This document shows positions 50,356 to 61,218 of a stretch of DNA of 64,000 bases, piece by piece. Under the pieces are notes generated by a model that made no database searches, was not told the origin of the DNA, and was given only the letters and a program-made list of their open reading frames with translations. This DNA is from Ancylobacter sp. TS-1 (GTDB lineage Bacteria > Pseudomonadota > Alphaproteobacteria > Rhizobiales > Xanthobacteraceae): assembly GCF_009223885.1 (NCBI RefSeq), contig NZ_CP045144.1:1488001-1552000 (forward strand), read 5' to 3'. The translations under genes and the position numbers were made by a program. Position 1 is the stretch's first letter, and every line of letters starts with the position of its first letter.

Positions 50356-51681
50356 TCAGCGCAGATAGCTGGTGACGAGGGCTTCCAGGCGCTCCTGACG
50401 GCCCGAGCGCGGCTGCGGGTCGAGACCTTCCGCCTCGACGCGGGCGGCGATGGCGTCCAGCGAGGAGCCGGCGCCCAGCATCGCCTTGTTGGCCGGCGCG
50501 TCCCAGCCGGCATAGCGCGCATCGACCGCCTTCTGCAGCGCGCCGTCCTCGATCATGTCGGCGGCGATCAGCAGGGCGCGGGCGCACACATCCATGGCGG
50601 CCGCATGGGCGATGACGAGGTCTTCCGGCTCGATCGACTGGCGCCGTACCTTGGCGTCGAAATTGGTACCGCCGGTGGTGTAGCCGCCCGCGCGCAGGAT
50701 TTCGTACATGGCGAGCGCCGTGTCCTCGACATTGATCGGGAACTGGTCGGTGTCCCAGCCGGACTGGGCGTCGCCCTTGTTCATGTCGATCGAGCCGAAG
50801 ATGCCGAGCGCCGCCGCCATGGCGATCTCATGCTCGAAGGAGTGGCCGGCCAGCGTGGCGTGGTTGGCCTCGATATTGACCTTCACTTCCTTCTCCAGCC
50901 CGGCGCGGCAGAGCAGGCCGTACACCGTGCCGACGTCGAAGTCGTACTGGTGCTTGGTCGGCTCCTGCGGCTTCGGCTCGATCAGGATGGTGCCCTTGAA
51001 GCCGATCTTGTGCTTGTGCTCGACGACGAGGTTGAGGAAGCGGCCCAGCTGGTCGAGTTCGCGCGTCAGGTCGGTGTTGAGCAGCGTCTCATAGCCCTCG
51101 CGGCCACCCCACAGCACGTAGTTCTCGCCGCCGAGTTCATGGGTGATCTCCAGCACGTTCTTCACCTGCGCGGCAGCAAAGGCGAAGACGTCCGGGTCGG
51201 GATTGGTCGCCGCACCGGCCATGAAACGCCGGTTGGAGAACAGGTTGGCGGTGCCCCACAGCAGGCGCACCTTCTCGCTCTCCATCTTCTTCGCGAAGAT
51301 GTCGGCGATGGCGCGCACATTGGCGTTGGATTCCTTCAGGCTCGCGCCTTCCGGGGCAATGTCGCGGTCGTGGAAGGCGAAGAACGGCACGTCGAGGATG
51401 CGAAACAGCTCGAAGGCCACATCGGCCTTCGCCCGGGCGAGCGCCATCTCGTCGGCGCCGTGCATCCAAGGGCGCAGGAAGGTCTCGCCGCCGAACGGGT
51501 CGCCGCCCGGCCAGGTGAAGCTGTGCCAGTAGGCGACGGCGAAGCGCAGATGGTCCTCCATCCGCTTGCCGAGCACGACGCGGTCCTTGTCGTACCACCG
51601 GAAGGAGAAGGGATCGCGGCTCTCGGGGCCGGCATATTTCAGCGGCTCGGTGGAGGCGAAGAAGCGGGCGGATGCAGTCAT
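50356..51681 (-). CDS. xylA: Xylose isomerase
   Basis: 441 residues from ATG 51681, overlapping the xylB stop as ATGA; the open frame continuing upstream is xylB antisense-frame sequence. Active-site blocks: [12 protein letters not shown] (catalytic His-Asp), [35 protein letters not shown] (metal Glu) and [13 protein letters not shown], all identical in kind to class II isomerases. It converts D-xylose to D-xylulose with two Mg2+ or Mn2+ in the cytosol. It is the last gene of the leftward lacI-xylB-xylA unit, divergent from the xylFHG transporter. Confidence 0.97.
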   Translation of the reverse strand: MTASARFFASTEPLKYAGPESRDPFSFRWYDKDRVVLGKRMEDHLRFAVAYWHSFTWPGGDPFGGETFLRPWMHGADEMALARAKADVAFELFRILDVPFFAFHDRDIAPEGASLKESNANVRAIADIFAKKMESEKVRLLWGTANLFSNRRFMAGAATNPDPDVFAFAAAQVKNVLEITHELGGENYVLWGGREGYETLLNTDLTRELDQLGRFLNLVVEHKHKIGFKGTILIEPKPQEPTKHQYDFDVGTVYGLLCRAGLEKEVKVNIEANHATLAGHSFEHEIAMAAALGIFGSIDMNKGDAQSGWDTDQFPINVEDTALAMYEILRAGGYTTGGTNFDAKVRRQSIEPEDLVIAHAAAMDVCARALLIAADMIEDGALQKAVDARYAGWDAPANKAMLGAGSSLDAIAARVEAEGLDPQPRSGRQERLEALVTSYLR

Positions 51682-53135
51682 GACGTCACTCCCTTCAGGG
51701 CGGGGTACAGCGCCCGGTAGAGCGCGTGCCGTTCCGCATAGGCATGTTGAAGCTCGGGATCGGGCCGGATCGTCTCGATCCGGCGCGGTGGCAGGCAGAT
51801 CTGCGCCGGGCTCTCGCCGGTCGCGGCCATGCGGGCCAGGCGCGCGGCGCCGAAGGCCCCGCCCCGCTCGCCGTCCTCGATCCGGTTGAGCGGCAGGCCG
51901 AGCACGCTCGCCAGCACCGCGATCCAGAAGCGCGAGCGCGAACCGCCGCCGATCACGTCGGCCTCGGTGAGCCGCGTGCCCGCCGCCGCCAGCGCGTCGA
52001 GGCAGTCGCGGAAGGCAAAGGCGACGCCCTCCAGCACCGCCTGCGTCAGCGTCTCGCGCGTGGTGTCGTGGTCGAGGCCGATGAAGGCGCCGCGAATAGC
52101 GGTGTCGTTGTGCGGCGTGCGCTCGCCGGACAGGTAGGGAAGGAAAGTCGCCGTCGAGGGCGCCGAGGGGCGCTCGCCGAGCGGGGCCAAGAGGTCGGCG
52201 ACCGGCACCTGCGCCGCGCCCGACCACCAGCCCAGCGCCGAGGCGGCCGAGAGGATGACGCCCATCTGGTGCCACGTGGCGGGAATGGCGTGGCAGAAGG
52301 CGTGCACGCTCGACTGCGGGTTCGGCGCATAGCGGTCGGTGGTCGCCCACAGCACGCCCGACGTGCCGAGCGAGACGAAGGCATTGCCGGCATGGATGGC
52401 GCCGAGGCCGACGGCGCCGGCGGCATTGTCGCCCGCCCCGCCCGCCAGCACCGGCGGGCTCGCCATGCCCCAGCGGGCCGCGAGATCGGCATGGATGCGC
52501 CCGGCGGCCGCACTACCCTCGACGAGGCGGGGCATGCGGGCGCGGGAAAGATACGTCGCCTCCAGCGCCGCGTCCGACCAGTCGCGCGCCCCGACATCGA
52601 GCCACAGCGTGCCGGAGGCGTCGGACATCTCCTCGACCATCTCGCCGGTCAGGCGGTAGCCGACATAGGCCTTCGGCAGCAGCACCTTGGCGGTGCGGGC
52701 GAAGATATCCGGCTCGTGCTTTCGCACCCACAGCAGCTTCGGGGCGGTGAAGCCGGGAAAGGCGAGATTGCCGGCGACCTGGTGGAGCGCGGGGAACCGC
52801 GCCTCCAGTTCGCGGCACTCAGTGGAGGAGCGCCCGTCATTCCACAGGATCGCCGGGCGCAGCACCTCACCGTTTTTGTCCAAAAGCACGGCGCCGTGCA
52901 TCTGGCCGGACAGGCCGATGCCCCGCACGGCGGAAAGCGCGGCGGGCTGCTCTGCCTTCAGACGGTCGATGCTGGTCAGCGTCGCCTGCCACCAGTCCTC
53001 GGGGTTCTGTTCACTGAAGCCAGGATGCGGGCGCGAGATCGCCAGCGGCGTCTCCACGGTCGCGACGACCGATTGCGCGTCGTCGACCAGCACCGCCTTG
53101 ATGGCGGAGGTTCCAATGTCGAGGCCGAGAAACAT
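51678..53135 (-). CDS. xylB: Xylulokinase
   Basis: 485 residues, start [19 protein letters not shown], a typical FGGY phosphate-binding loop. [24 protein letters not shown] is the sugar-binding block, [16 protein letters not shown] follows, and [20 protein letters not shown] with [12 protein letters not shown] is the C-terminal ATP region. It phosphorylates D-xylulose to xylulose 5-phosphate for the pentose phosphate pathway. The stop overlaps xylA, so translation is coupled. The start is 35 bases from the end of the LacI gene, which lies upstream on the same strand. Confidence 0.96.
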   Translation of the reverse strand: MFLGLDIGTSAIKAVLVDDAQSVVATVETPLAISRPHPGFSEQNPEDWWQATLTSIDRLKAEQPAALSAVRGIGLSGQMHGAVLLDKNGEVLRPAILWNDGRSSTECRELEARFPALHQVAGNLAFPGFTAPKLLWVRKHEPDIFARTAKVLLPKAYVGYRLTGEMVEEMSDASGTLWLDVGARDWSDAALEATYLSRARMPRLVEGSAAAGRIHADLAARWGMASPPVLAGGAGDNAAGAVGLGAIHAGNAFVSLGTSGVLWATTDRYAPNPQSSVHAFCHAIPATWHQMGVILSAASALGWWSGAAQVPVADLLAPLGERPSAPSTATFLPYLSGERTPHNDTAIRGAFIGLDHDTTRETLTQAVLEGVAFAFRDCLDALAAAGTRLTEADVIGGGSRSRFWIAVLASVLGLPLNRIEDGERGGAFGAARLARMAATGESPAQICLPPRRIETIRPDPELQHAYAERHALYRALYPALKGVTS

Positions 53136-53170
53136 GCCTCACGCCCTTTCGGCAGCAGGGTTTGGGAAAG

Positions 53171-54208
53171 TCACGGCAGGTTGTCCCGCACGAAGATGTC
53201 GATGCGGATGCGCTCCTGCTCGTTGAGCAGCGGTTCGCCGGAGCAATGGGCCAGCAGCACGCGGGCGGCCGAGCGCGACTGGTGCCCGGCGTCCTGGTTG
53301 ATCACCGCGTCCATCACCCCGCGCAGCAGAAAGCGGCGGGTGTCGTCGGTGAGGTCGTGGCCGATGACGATGAGATCACCGGCGCGGTTGGCGGCCGAGA
53401 CCGCCGCCGCGATGCCGCGATTGCCGGCGCCGACATTGTAGAGGCCGACCAGATCGGGCACCTCGCGCAGCATCTGCGAGACGATGGCCTCGGTGCGCTC
53501 GTCCTCGTCGAGGCTCTCCTGCACCGGCAGCGCGCGCAGCGCCGGATATTCGCCGGCGAGCACCTGGGTGAAGCCGAACTGGCGCTCGGCATGGTCGCGC
53601 AGCGCCGGCGTGCCGACGATCAGCCCGACCGCGCCGCGCCGCCCGCCGGCGAAGCGCCCGAGCAGGGTCGCGGCGGTGCGCCCGGCGGCGATGTTGTCGA
53701 TGCCCACATAATGCAGCCGGTGCGAGGACGGCACGTCCGACACCAGCGTCACCACGGCGATGCCCGAGGCGCTCAGGTCGTCGATTGCCGCCCGCACGCG
53801 CGGATGGTCGAGCGCCACCACGGCGACGCCGTCATAATGGCCGATCAGCCCTTCCAGCGCCGCCGCCAGCGTGTCCGGCGCGAAGACGTCGACCCGCAGC
53901 GTGTCGATATAGGCGTTGTTGGAGGCGAGCCAGTCCGCGGTGTTGGCCACCTGCTCGGCCAGCATGCGCATGAAGACGTTGGCGCCGACCGGCAGCACGA
54001 AGCAGAAACGGTAGGTCTCGCCCCGCGCGAGGCGCGCGGCGGCAAGGTTCGGGCGGTATCCCAGACGGGTCACGGCTTCCTTCACACGCTCGGCCGTGAC
54101 GCCGCGCACGCCGGTGCGCCCGTTGAGCACACGGTCGGCCGTGGCGAGCGACACGCCGGCCTCCCGGGCCACGTCTTGCAGCGTTATGCGCGAAACACCT
54201 CTGGACAT
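53171..54208 (-). CDS. LacI-family transcriptional regulator of the xylose genes
   Basis: 345 residues from ATG 54208. N-terminal LacI helix-turn-helix ITLQDVAREAGVSLATADRVLNGR and hinge VTRLGYRPNLAAARLA, then a periplasmic-binding-protein-like sensor (DGVAVVALDHPRVR, VTLVSDVPSSHRLHYVGIDN, GLYNVGAGNRGIAAAV, VIGHDLTDDTRRFL). It probably represses both divergent sets until xylose or a derivative binds; the effector is unproven. It lies first in the leftward xyl unit, before xylB and xylA. Candidate operators, three CTCA/TGAG inverted repeats, stand between its start and xylF. Confidence 0.92.
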   Translation of the reverse strand: MSRGVSRITLQDVAREAGVSLATADRVLNGRTGVRGVTAERVKEAVTRLGYRPNLAAARLARGETYRFCFVLPVGANVFMRMLAEQVANTADWLASNNAYIDTLRVDVFAPDTLAAALEGLIGHYDGVAVVALDHPRVRAAIDDLSASGIAVVTLVSDVPSSHRLHYVGIDNIAAGRTAATLLGRFAGGRRGAVGLIVGTPALRDHAERQFGFTQVLAGEYPALRALPVQESLDEDERTEAIVSQMLREVPDLVGLYNVGAGNRGIAAAVSAANRAGDLIVIGHDLTDDTRRFLLRGVMDAVINQDAGHQSRSAARVLLAHCSGEPLLNEQERIRIDIFVRDNLP

Positions 54209-54222
54209 GTCGCCATGTTGCC

Positions 54223-54399
54223 CTCAAAATCTGAGGTACGCAACTCATCGAGTGAGGCGATTGCCTAGACCAAGTATCGAGGGCATACAGGCTCACGATT
54301 TGTTACGTTGACGGCCATCACCCCGATCGTCGAGGTGTCTGGAGGTCTGTCGGCCCTTCGCGGCCGATCCTGAATCTGATGGATCTCAGTGCTTCTGAG
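54223..54399. promoter_or_regulatory. Candidate LacI operators in the divergent xyl promoter region
   Basis: CTCA and TGAG arms separated by five bases occur at 54223-54235 and 54244-54256, whose centres are 21 bases (two helical turns) apart. A longer version, CTCAG-N5-CTGAG, lies at 54385-54399. All are in the 284-base gap between the divergent lacI and xylF genes, where no gene is visible. Probable sites for control by the LacI protein. Confidence 0.55.
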
Positions 54400-54492
54400 G
54401 TTCGAACGTCAAGAACGACCGTGGCATGCGCGCCGCCCCCGGAGCGCCAAGCCAAGCGGCACCGGCATATCGCACCCCCTTGGGAGGAAAGC

Positions 54493-55533
54493 ATGAATCT
54501 GAAACTGACTGTCACCGCCGCCGCGCTCGCCACCGTCATGGCCGCCGGCGTGGCACGCGCCGCCGAGCCCGTCGTGGGCGTGAGTTGGTCCAACTTCCAG
54601 GAAGAGCGCTGGAAGACCGACGAGGCCGCGATCAAGAAGGCGCTGGCCGCCGCCGGCGCCAAGTACATCTCCGCCGACGCCCAGTCCTCGGCCGCCAAGC
54701 AGCTCTCCGACGTCGAGGCGCTGATCGCCCAGGGCGCCACCGCGCTGATCATCCTTGCGCAGGATTCGGACGCCATCTCCCCCGCCATCACCAAGGCGCG
54801 CAACGAGGGCATCCCGGTCGTCGGCTATGACCGCCTGATCGAGAATCCCGACGCCTACTACATCACCTTCGACAACAAGGAGGTCGGTCGCCTCCAGGCC
54901 GCCGAGGTGATGAAGATCAAGCCGAAGGGCAACTACATCTTCATCAAGGGCTCGGCCTCCGATCCCAATGCCGACTTCCTGTTCTCCGGCCAGATGGAAG
55001 TGCTCAAGCCCGCCATCGACAAGGGCGACATCAAGAATGTCGGCGAGGCCTACACTGACAGCTGGCTGCCGGCCAACGCCCAGCGCAACACCGAGCAGTT
55101 CCTGACCGCCGCCAACAACAAGGTCGACGCCGTCGTCGCCTCCAATGACGGCACCGCCGGCGGCGCCGTCGCCGCCCTCGCTGCCCAGGGCCTCGCCGGC
55201 TCGGTGCCGGTCTCCGGCCAGGACGCCGATTTCGCGGCGCTGAACCGCATCGCGCTCGGCACCCAGACCGTCTCGGTCTGGAAGGACTCGCGCGAGCTCG
55301 GCAAGCGCGCCGCCGAGATCGCCCTCGAACTCGCCAAGGGCACCGATCCCAAGGCGGTGAAGGGCACCACCACCTTCACCGGCGGCCCGAAGGGCCTGCC
55401 GATGAACTCGACCTTCCTGAAGCCGGTTCCGATCACCAAGGACAATCTGGACGTGATCATCGAGGCCGGCTGGGTGCCGAAGGCCACCGTCTGCCAGGGC
55501 GTGAAGCCGGGCACCGTCAAGGCCTGCAACTGA
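54493..55533 (+). CDS. xylF: D-xylose ABC transporter substrate-binding protein
   Basis: 346 residues from ATG 54493, with GGGAGG seven bases upstream. Signal peptide [18 protein letters not shown], cleavage near ARAAE. Family Xyl[59 protein letters not shown] (sugar-binding), [11 protein letters not shown] and [14 protein letters not shown]. It captures D-xylose in the periplasm for the XylHG importer. Length and gene order (xylF-xylH-xylG) agree with rhizobial xylose transporters. The lacI-xylB-xylA set diverges from it. Confidence 0.96.
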   Translation: MNLKLTVTAAALATVMAAGVARAAEPVVGVSWSNFQEERWKTDEAAIKKALAAAGAKYISADAQSSAAKQLSDVEALIAQGATALIILAQDSDAISPAITKARNEGIPVVGYDRLIENPDAYYITFDNKEVGRLQAAEVMKIKPKGNYIFIKGSASDPNADFLFSGQMEVLKPAIDKGDIKNVGEAYTDSWLPANAQRNTEQFLTAANNKVDAVVASNDGTAGGAVAALAAQGLAGSVPVSGQDADFAALNRIALGTQTVSVWKDSRELGKRAAEIALELAKGTDPKAVKGTTTFTGGPKGLPMNSTFLKPVPITKDNLDVIIEAGWVPKATVCQGVKPGTVKACN

Positions 55534-55618
55534 TCCAGCACAACCGCGGCGGGGGCCAACCCCGCCGCTCGCCCATCAGGGCGCCCGCGCGGGCCGCGCG
55601 GGCCGCAGGAGGACGCAC

Positions 55619-56953
<1,335 letters not shown>

Positions 56954-56964
56954 GAGGTGACGTC

Positions 56965-57795
56965 ATGAACGCTGTCACAGCCGAAACCGTCGCTCCCGTG
57001 GCCAATCCCGGTGCCTCGCTGATCTCCGGCGCCCCGATGGTGGAGATGCGCGACATCTGCATCGCCTTCGGCGGCATCCGCGCCGTCGACGGCGTGACCG
57101 TCGACCTCTATCCCGGCGAAGTGGTGGGCCTGCTCGGCCACAACGGCGCCGGAAAGTCGACGCTGATCAAGATCCTCGCCGGCGCCTACAGGCCCGATGC
57201 GGGCGAGATCCGCATCGGCGGCGAGAAGGTCGACATCGCCAATCCGCGCGACGCCAAGCGCTACGGCATCGAGACGATCTATCAGACGCTCGCCCTCGCC
57301 GACAATGTGGACGCCGCGGCCAACCTCTTCCTCGGCCGTGAGCTTCGGACCGCGTGGGGAACGCTCGACGACGTGGCGATGGAGGCCGCCACCCGCGAGG
57401 TGATGGGCCGGCTCAACCCCAATTTCCGCAAGTTCAAGGAGCCGGTGCGCGGCCTCTCCGGCGGCCAGCGCCAGTCGGTCGCCATCGCCCGCGCCATCCA
57501 CTTCAACGCCAAGATCCTGATCATGGACGAGCCGACCGCCGCGCTCGGCCCGCAGGAGACGGCGCAGGTGGCGGAGCTTATCAAGCAGCTCAAGGCCGAG
57601 GGCATCGCGATCTTCCTCATCAGCCACGACATCCACGACGTCTTCGACCTCGCGGACCGCGTGAGCGTGATGAAGAACGGCAAGCTGGTCGGCACCGCCC
57701 GCACCTCTGATGTGACCAAGGACGAGGTGCTCGGCATGATCATCCTCGGCAAGAGCCCGCCCGGCGCCGCCGCCGGCCCCGGCGCCTCGGCCTGA
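56965..57795 (+). CDS. xylG: D-xylose ABC transporter ATP-binding protein, single-domain form
   Basis: 276 residues from ATG 56965; the long open frame before it belongs to xylH in another frame. Walker [18 protein letters not shown], signature [16 protein letters not shown], Walker [14 protein letters not shown] and H-loop [14 protein letters not shown]. It has only one nucleotide-binding domain, whereas E. coli XylG is about 513 residues with two. Single-domain forms of this carbohydrate-transport subfamily exist in rhizobia, where two copies or a homodimer act. The Ala/Gly/Pro tail is about 12 residues. It powers the XylFH importer. Confidence 0.94.
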   Translation: MNAVTAETVAPVANPGASLISGAPMVEMRDICIAFGGIRAVDGVTVDLYPGEVVGLLGHNGAGKSTLIKILAGAYRPDAGEIRIGGEKVDIANPRDAKRYGIETIYQTLALADNVDAAANLFLGRELRTAWGTLDDVAMEAATREVMGRLNPNFRKFKEPVRGLSGGQRQSVAIARAIHFNAKILIMDEPTAALGPQETAQVAELIKQLKAEGIAIFLISHDIHDVFDLADRVSVMKNGKLVGTARTSDVTKDEVLGMIILGKSPPGAAAGPGASA

Positions 57796-57839
57796 CGGAC
57801 GGGGCCTCCGCGCCGGGACCCTGCCCCACCAAACACATC

Positions 57840-57871
57840 GTCATCCCCGGGCTCGGCCCGGGAATGGCGAC
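57840..57871. repeat. Short palindromic intergenic repeat, family B
   Basis: GTCATCCCCGGGCTCGGCCC followed by GGGAATGGCGAC, a compact palindrome with CCCGGG/CCCGGG arms. Its first six bases match family A but the centre differs. It lies between xylG and the DUF2946 gene. Confidence 0.6.
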
Positions 57872-57953
57872 GTCCAGCGGCACAGCGGCGCCGTGCCGCT
57901 GTTTTCCTGACGGCCTCGCTCGTGTTAGATCGCGGGCGAGGAAGCACCGGGCG

Positions 57954-58364
57954 ATGATCACCCACGGCAGTCAACCGGACCGACGGACACCTGCAACGGC
58001 CCTGCGCCGTCTGGCGCTGGTGATTGCCGTCGCCTATCTGCTCGTGCTGCAGTCCCTGCTCGGGGGCCTCGCCGGCGGCGCGCACGCGGCCGGCGGCATC
58101 GCGGTGGACGCGTTCGGGCAGGTCATCTGCTCGGGCGCGCATGACGCGCCGTCCTCGCCGGCCGATCCCGCCCGTCATACCCCGGATTGCTGCACCACCG
58201 GCTGCCAGACCGCGGCCGGCGCGGCGCTGCCGCCGCCGTCGGCCGCCGTCCCCGCGCAGCCGGCCGCCCGGCTCAGCGCCCGGGTGACGCTCCCGCGCGC
58301 TTCCGCCCCCGCGCTCCAGCCTGAGCGCACGCCCCGCCACACACGGGCCCCTCCCCTCGCCTGA
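57954..58364 (+). CDS. DUF2946-like small membrane/periplasmic protein
   Basis: 136 residues from ATG 57954 ([20 protein letters not shown]). One hydrophobic segment ([21 protein letters not shown]) acts as signal or anchor. The following segment has a Cys/His set, ICSGAHDA, then [10 protein letters not shown], typical of DUF2946 proteins, which often sit beside copper-handling genes and are thought to be periplasmic. It is followed 82 bases later by the PCuAC copper chaperone gene on the same strand, which supports a copper role. Function is inferred from motif and context only. Confidence 0.65.
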   Translation: MITHGSQPDRRTPATALRRLALVIAVAYLLVLQSLLGGLAGGAHAAGGIAVDAFGQVICSGAHDAPSSPADPARHTPDCCTTGCQTAAGAALPPPSAAVPAQPAARLSARVTLPRASAPALQPERTPRHTRAPPLA

Positions 58365-58446
58365 CCGCGCCCCGCCGCGCCCATCACCGTCAGTCGAATT
58401 CGCCGGCCGCGCCACGCGCCCACGCCGGCATCAGGGAGTGAACCCA

Positions 58447-58992
58447 ATGATCCGCTACATCATGAGCCACGTGCTCCGCCACGCCGAGGACCGCATCGGC
58501 TTCGCCATCCTCGCCACCGCCCTCGCCCTCTTCGCCGTCCAGCCCGCCTTCGCGCATGGCTTCAAGGTCGGCGAGATCGAGATCGGCCATCCCTGGTCGC
58601 GCGTGACGCCGGCCGGCGCCAAGGTCGCGGGCGGCTACCTCGCGATCCACAATGAGGGCAAGGACGCCGACACCCTCCTTGCCGCCACCGCCGATGTCGC
58701 GGGCCGCGTCGAGATCCACGAGATGGCCGTCAAGGACGGCATCATGACCATGCGCATGCTGCCCGACGGGCTGGCGGTTCCGGCCGGCGGCGAGGTGAAG
58801 CTCGCGCCCGGCGGCTATCATCTCATGCTCATGGACCTGAAGCAGCCGCTGAAGGAAGGCGAGAGCTTCAAGGGCTCGCTGACCTTCGCCAAGGCCGGCA
58901 AGGTCGAGGTGGAGTTCAAGGTCGAGGGCATGGCCGGGCCTAAGGACGCGCCGGCCGCGCACAGCCACGACCACGGCACCCCCGCCAACTGA
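58447..58992 (+). CDS. PCu(A)C family copper chaperone
   Basis: 181 residues from ATG 58447. Hydrophobic N-terminal segment GFAILATALALFAVQPAFAH serves as signal. Copper site: HEMAVKDGIMTMRML then GGYHLMLMDL, matching the conserved H-(M)-x10-M-x21-H-x-M pattern of PCuAC. IEIGHPWSRVTPAGAKVAGGYL is the typical opening. PCuAC binds Cu(I) in the periplasm and supplies the CuA site of cytochrome oxidase. The C-terminus has a His-rich tail (AAHSHDHGTP) that may bind extra metal. The DUF2946 gene before and the PepSY gene after suggest a copper/respiration set. Confidence 0.92.
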   Translation: MIRYIMSHVLRHAEDRIGFAILATALALFAVQPAFAHGFKVGEIEIGHPWSRVTPAGAKVAGGYLAIHNEGKDADTLLAATADVAGRVEIHEMAVKDGIMTMRMLPDGLAVPAGGEVKLAPGGYHLMLMDLKQPLKEGESFKGSLTFAKAGKVEVEFKVEGMAGPKDAPAAHSHDHGTPAN

Positions 58993-59080
58993 TCCGCTCG
59001 CGCGCCACCCGACCCCGGCCCCCTGACGGCGGCCGGGCGTCGCGGCGCGTTCCGACGCACCCAATCCGGGATCGATTCCG

Positions 59081-60448
59081 ATGAGCGATATCGCCATGTC
59101 CGCCGCCGAGGCGCCCGAGCGCGCCGCCAGTCTCTACCGCGCCGTCTGGCGCTGGCATTTCTATGCCGGCCTTCTGGTGCTGCCCTTCCTGGTCCTGCTC
59201 GCCGTCACCGGCGGGCTCTACCTCTTCCGCGACGAGATCGACGGCATCTGGCACCGCCAGCTCAAAGTCGTCGAGGCCCGCGCGACGCCGGTCGAGGCCC
59301 CGAGCGCCTGGATCGACGCCGCGCTGAAGGCGCGCCCCGGCACGGCGCTCAAGGTCATCGTGCCGGCCGACCCGACCGCCTCGGCCGAGGTGGTGATCAA
59401 GACCACTGAGGGCGAGCGCCGCTCGGTCTATGTCGACCCCTATGATTCCCGCGTGCTCGGCGAACTCGCCGACCGCGGCACCATCATGTGGCTGATGCGC
59501 CGGCTGCACAGCCTCGCCGAGTTCGGCACCGTCGCCAACGGCATCATCGAGATCGTCGGCGGCTGGTCGATCCTGCTGGTCGGCACCGGCTTCTATCTGT
59601 GGTGGCCGCGCAAGCAGGCCGGCGGCCGAATGGGCGGTGTCGTGAGCGTGCGCGGCACGCCGCGCCGGCGCGTGTTCTGGCGCGACCTGCACGCCGTCAC
59701 CGGCGCCTTCGCCGGCACCGTCATCGCCTTCATGTCGCTGTCGGGCATGCCGTGGTCGCTGGTCTGGGGCGAGAAGGTCAACGAATGGGCGAACAGCTCC
59801 AATTACGGCTACCCCTCCGGCCTGTATGTGAACGTGCCGATGTCGGACGAGCACCTCGCCCATGCCAACGGCCCCACCACCTGGTCGCTTGAGCAGGCGA
59901 AGATGCCCGAATCGACAGGCACTGGCGCCCCGATCGGGGTCGACGCGGCGGCGGCGATCGTGAACAGGCTCGGCGTGTCGCCCGGCTACACGCTCAGCCT
60001 GCCGGGCGGGGCGAGCGGCGTCTATTCGGCCACCGTCTATCCGGACGACCTGTCGAAGCAGCGCGTCGTCCATCTCGACCAGTACAGCGGCAAGCCGCTG
60101 ATCGACTTCTCCTATGCCGATTACGGCCCGGTGGCGAAGGCGATGGAGTGGGGTATCAACTTCCACATGGGGCAGGAATTCGGGCTGGCCAACCAGCTCT
60201 TCCTGCTGGTGGTCTGCCTCGCCATCATCCTGATGTCCGTCTCGGCGGGGGTGATGTGGTGGAAGCGCCGGCCGAAGGGTTCGCTCGGCGTGCCGCCCGC
60301 GCCCGCCGACCGCTCGGTGATGTGGGGGTTGATCGCCATCATGGCGGTGGTCGGCCTCGTCTTCCCGCTGGTCGGCGCCTCGCTCGTGGTGATGCTGGTG
60401 CTCGACCTCGCCTTCGGCTGGCGGCGCCCGAAGCTGCGCACCGCCTGA
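59081..60448 (+). CDS. PepSY-associated TM helix protein (PiuB-like reductase family)
   Basis: 455 residues, start MSDIAMSAAEAPERAASLYR. Layout: N-terminal TM helix (GLLVLPFLVLLAVTGGLYLF), a periplasmic PepSY-like domain (about 45-130), two further helices around GIIEIVGGWSILLVGTGFYLWWPRK, a second periplasmic domain, and three C-terminal helices. Conserved His residues (HFYAG-type start and RRLHSLAEFG) suggest heme or metal contacts. Related proteins (PiuB, FsrB, YcnJ-like) act as membrane electron-transfer or iron/copper uptake-associated proteins. It follows PCuAC by 88 bases on the same strand. Exact function unknown. Confidence 0.88.
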   Translation: MSDIAMSAAEAPERAASLYRAVWRWHFYAGLLVLPFLVLLAVTGGLYLFRDEIDGIWHRQLKVVEARATPVEAPSAWIDAALKARPGTALKVIVPADPTASAEVVIKTTEGERRSVYVDPYDSRVLGELADRGTIMWLMRRLHSLAEFGTVANGIIEIVGGWSILLVGTGFYLWWPRKQAGGRMGGVVSVRGTPRRRVFWRDLHAVTGAFAGTVIAFMSLSGMPWSLVWGEKVNEWANSSNYGYPSGLYVNVPMSDEHLAHANGPTTWSLEQAKMPESTGTGAPIGVDAAAAIVNRLGVSPGYTLSLPGGASGVYSATVYPDDLSKQRVVHLDQYSGKPLIDFSYADYGPVAKAMEWGINFHMGQEFGLANQLFLLVVCLAIILMSVSAGVMWWKRRPKGSLGVPPAPADRSVMWGLIAIMAVVGLVFPLVGASLVVMLVLDLAFGWRRPKLRTA

Positions 60449-60513
60449 TCGCACCGCCCTCACGGGTTCCAGCCGGGCGCCTCTTCCCCTAACATCGTGC
60501 GGGGGAGAGGCGC

Positions 60514-60930
60514 GTGGCAAATCCATCGACGGAAACGGAAGCGAAGGCCGACGCGCAGGCGCCGCGCGACGGCCTGTTCATCCGCGTCTATTTCGGCGAC
60601 GGCCGCCATCTCGGCCCGGGTATGATCGACCTGCTGGAGACCATACGCCGCGAGGGTTCGATCCTCTCCGCCGCGAAGAAGATGGGCATGAGCTACCGCC
60701 GTGCCTGGCTGCTGGTGGACGAGATCGGCCGCAATTTCCGCGAGCCGGTGGTCGAGACCCATCCGGGAAGGCGCGGCCATGGCAGCGAACTCACGCCCTT
60801 CGGCGAGCGGCTGATCGCGCTCTACCGCTCCATCGAGCGCAGCAGCGCCGACGCAAGCCGGGACGCCATGGACGAACTGCGCGCGGCGCTGGCGCCACAT
60901 GCGCCGCCGGTGCGCGAAGGGGCGCCATAG
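60514..60930 (+). CDS. ModE-like winged-helix regulator lacking the molybdate-binding domain
   Basis: 138 residues; GTG 60514 is preceded by GGGAGAGG. The N-terminal winged helix is of the ModE type: IDLLETIRREGSILSAAKKMG, continuing MSYRRAWLLVDEIGRNF, and GRRGHGSELTPFGERLIALY. E. coli ModE has two Mop domains after this; here only a helical tail of about 30 residues follows, so molybdate sensing would need another route. The gene lies next to modCBA but in the opposite direction, so it is the likely regulator of the molybdate transporter. The LysR-type HTH is related, so the alternative is an uncharacterised regulator. Confidence 0.85.
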   Translation: MANPSTETEAKADAQAPRDGLFIRVYFGDGRHLGPGMIDLLETIRREGSILSAAKKMGMSYRRAWLLVDEIGRNFREPVVETHPGRRGHGSELTPFGERLIALYRSIERSSADASRDAMDELRAALAPHAPPVREGAP

Positions 60931-61020
60931 CGGGCGCGGAAGGCGGACACGTCCGGTAGCGAGGAACCTTCCACGCCCGGCCGGGTTCTCCACAGGCCAA
61001 GTCCTGCGCCACGAGGCCCC

Positions 61021-61215
61021 ATGCAGACCCTCATCGTCGTCATCCTCATCCTGCTGGTGCTCAGCATCACCGGCTTCTTCGGCCACCGCGCCGGCGGCGT
61101 GCGCGGCCTCATCATAGGGCTGGTGATCGCCCTGCTGGTCCTCGCGGTGATCGGCTTCGTCAGCGACGAACGGGCGGTCGGCCCCGGCGTCGCCCCGATC
61201 ATGGCGCCGCCCTGA
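61021..61215 (+). CDS. Small hydrophobic two-TM protein
   Basis: 64 residues, start MQTLIVVILILLVLSITGFF, a TM helix. A short polar loop (GHRAGGVRG) is followed by a second TM helix (LIIGLVIALLVLAVIGFV) and a hydrophobic tail. No family recognised. It lies between the ModE-like regulator and the end of modC, tail to tail with modC (stops four bases apart). No ribosome site stands out; an expressed small membrane protein is plausible, not proven. Confidence 0.5.
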   Translation: MQTLIVVILILLVLSITGFFGHRAGGVRGLIIGLVIALLVLAVIGFVSDERAVGPGVAPIMAPP

Positions 61216-61218
61216 CCT

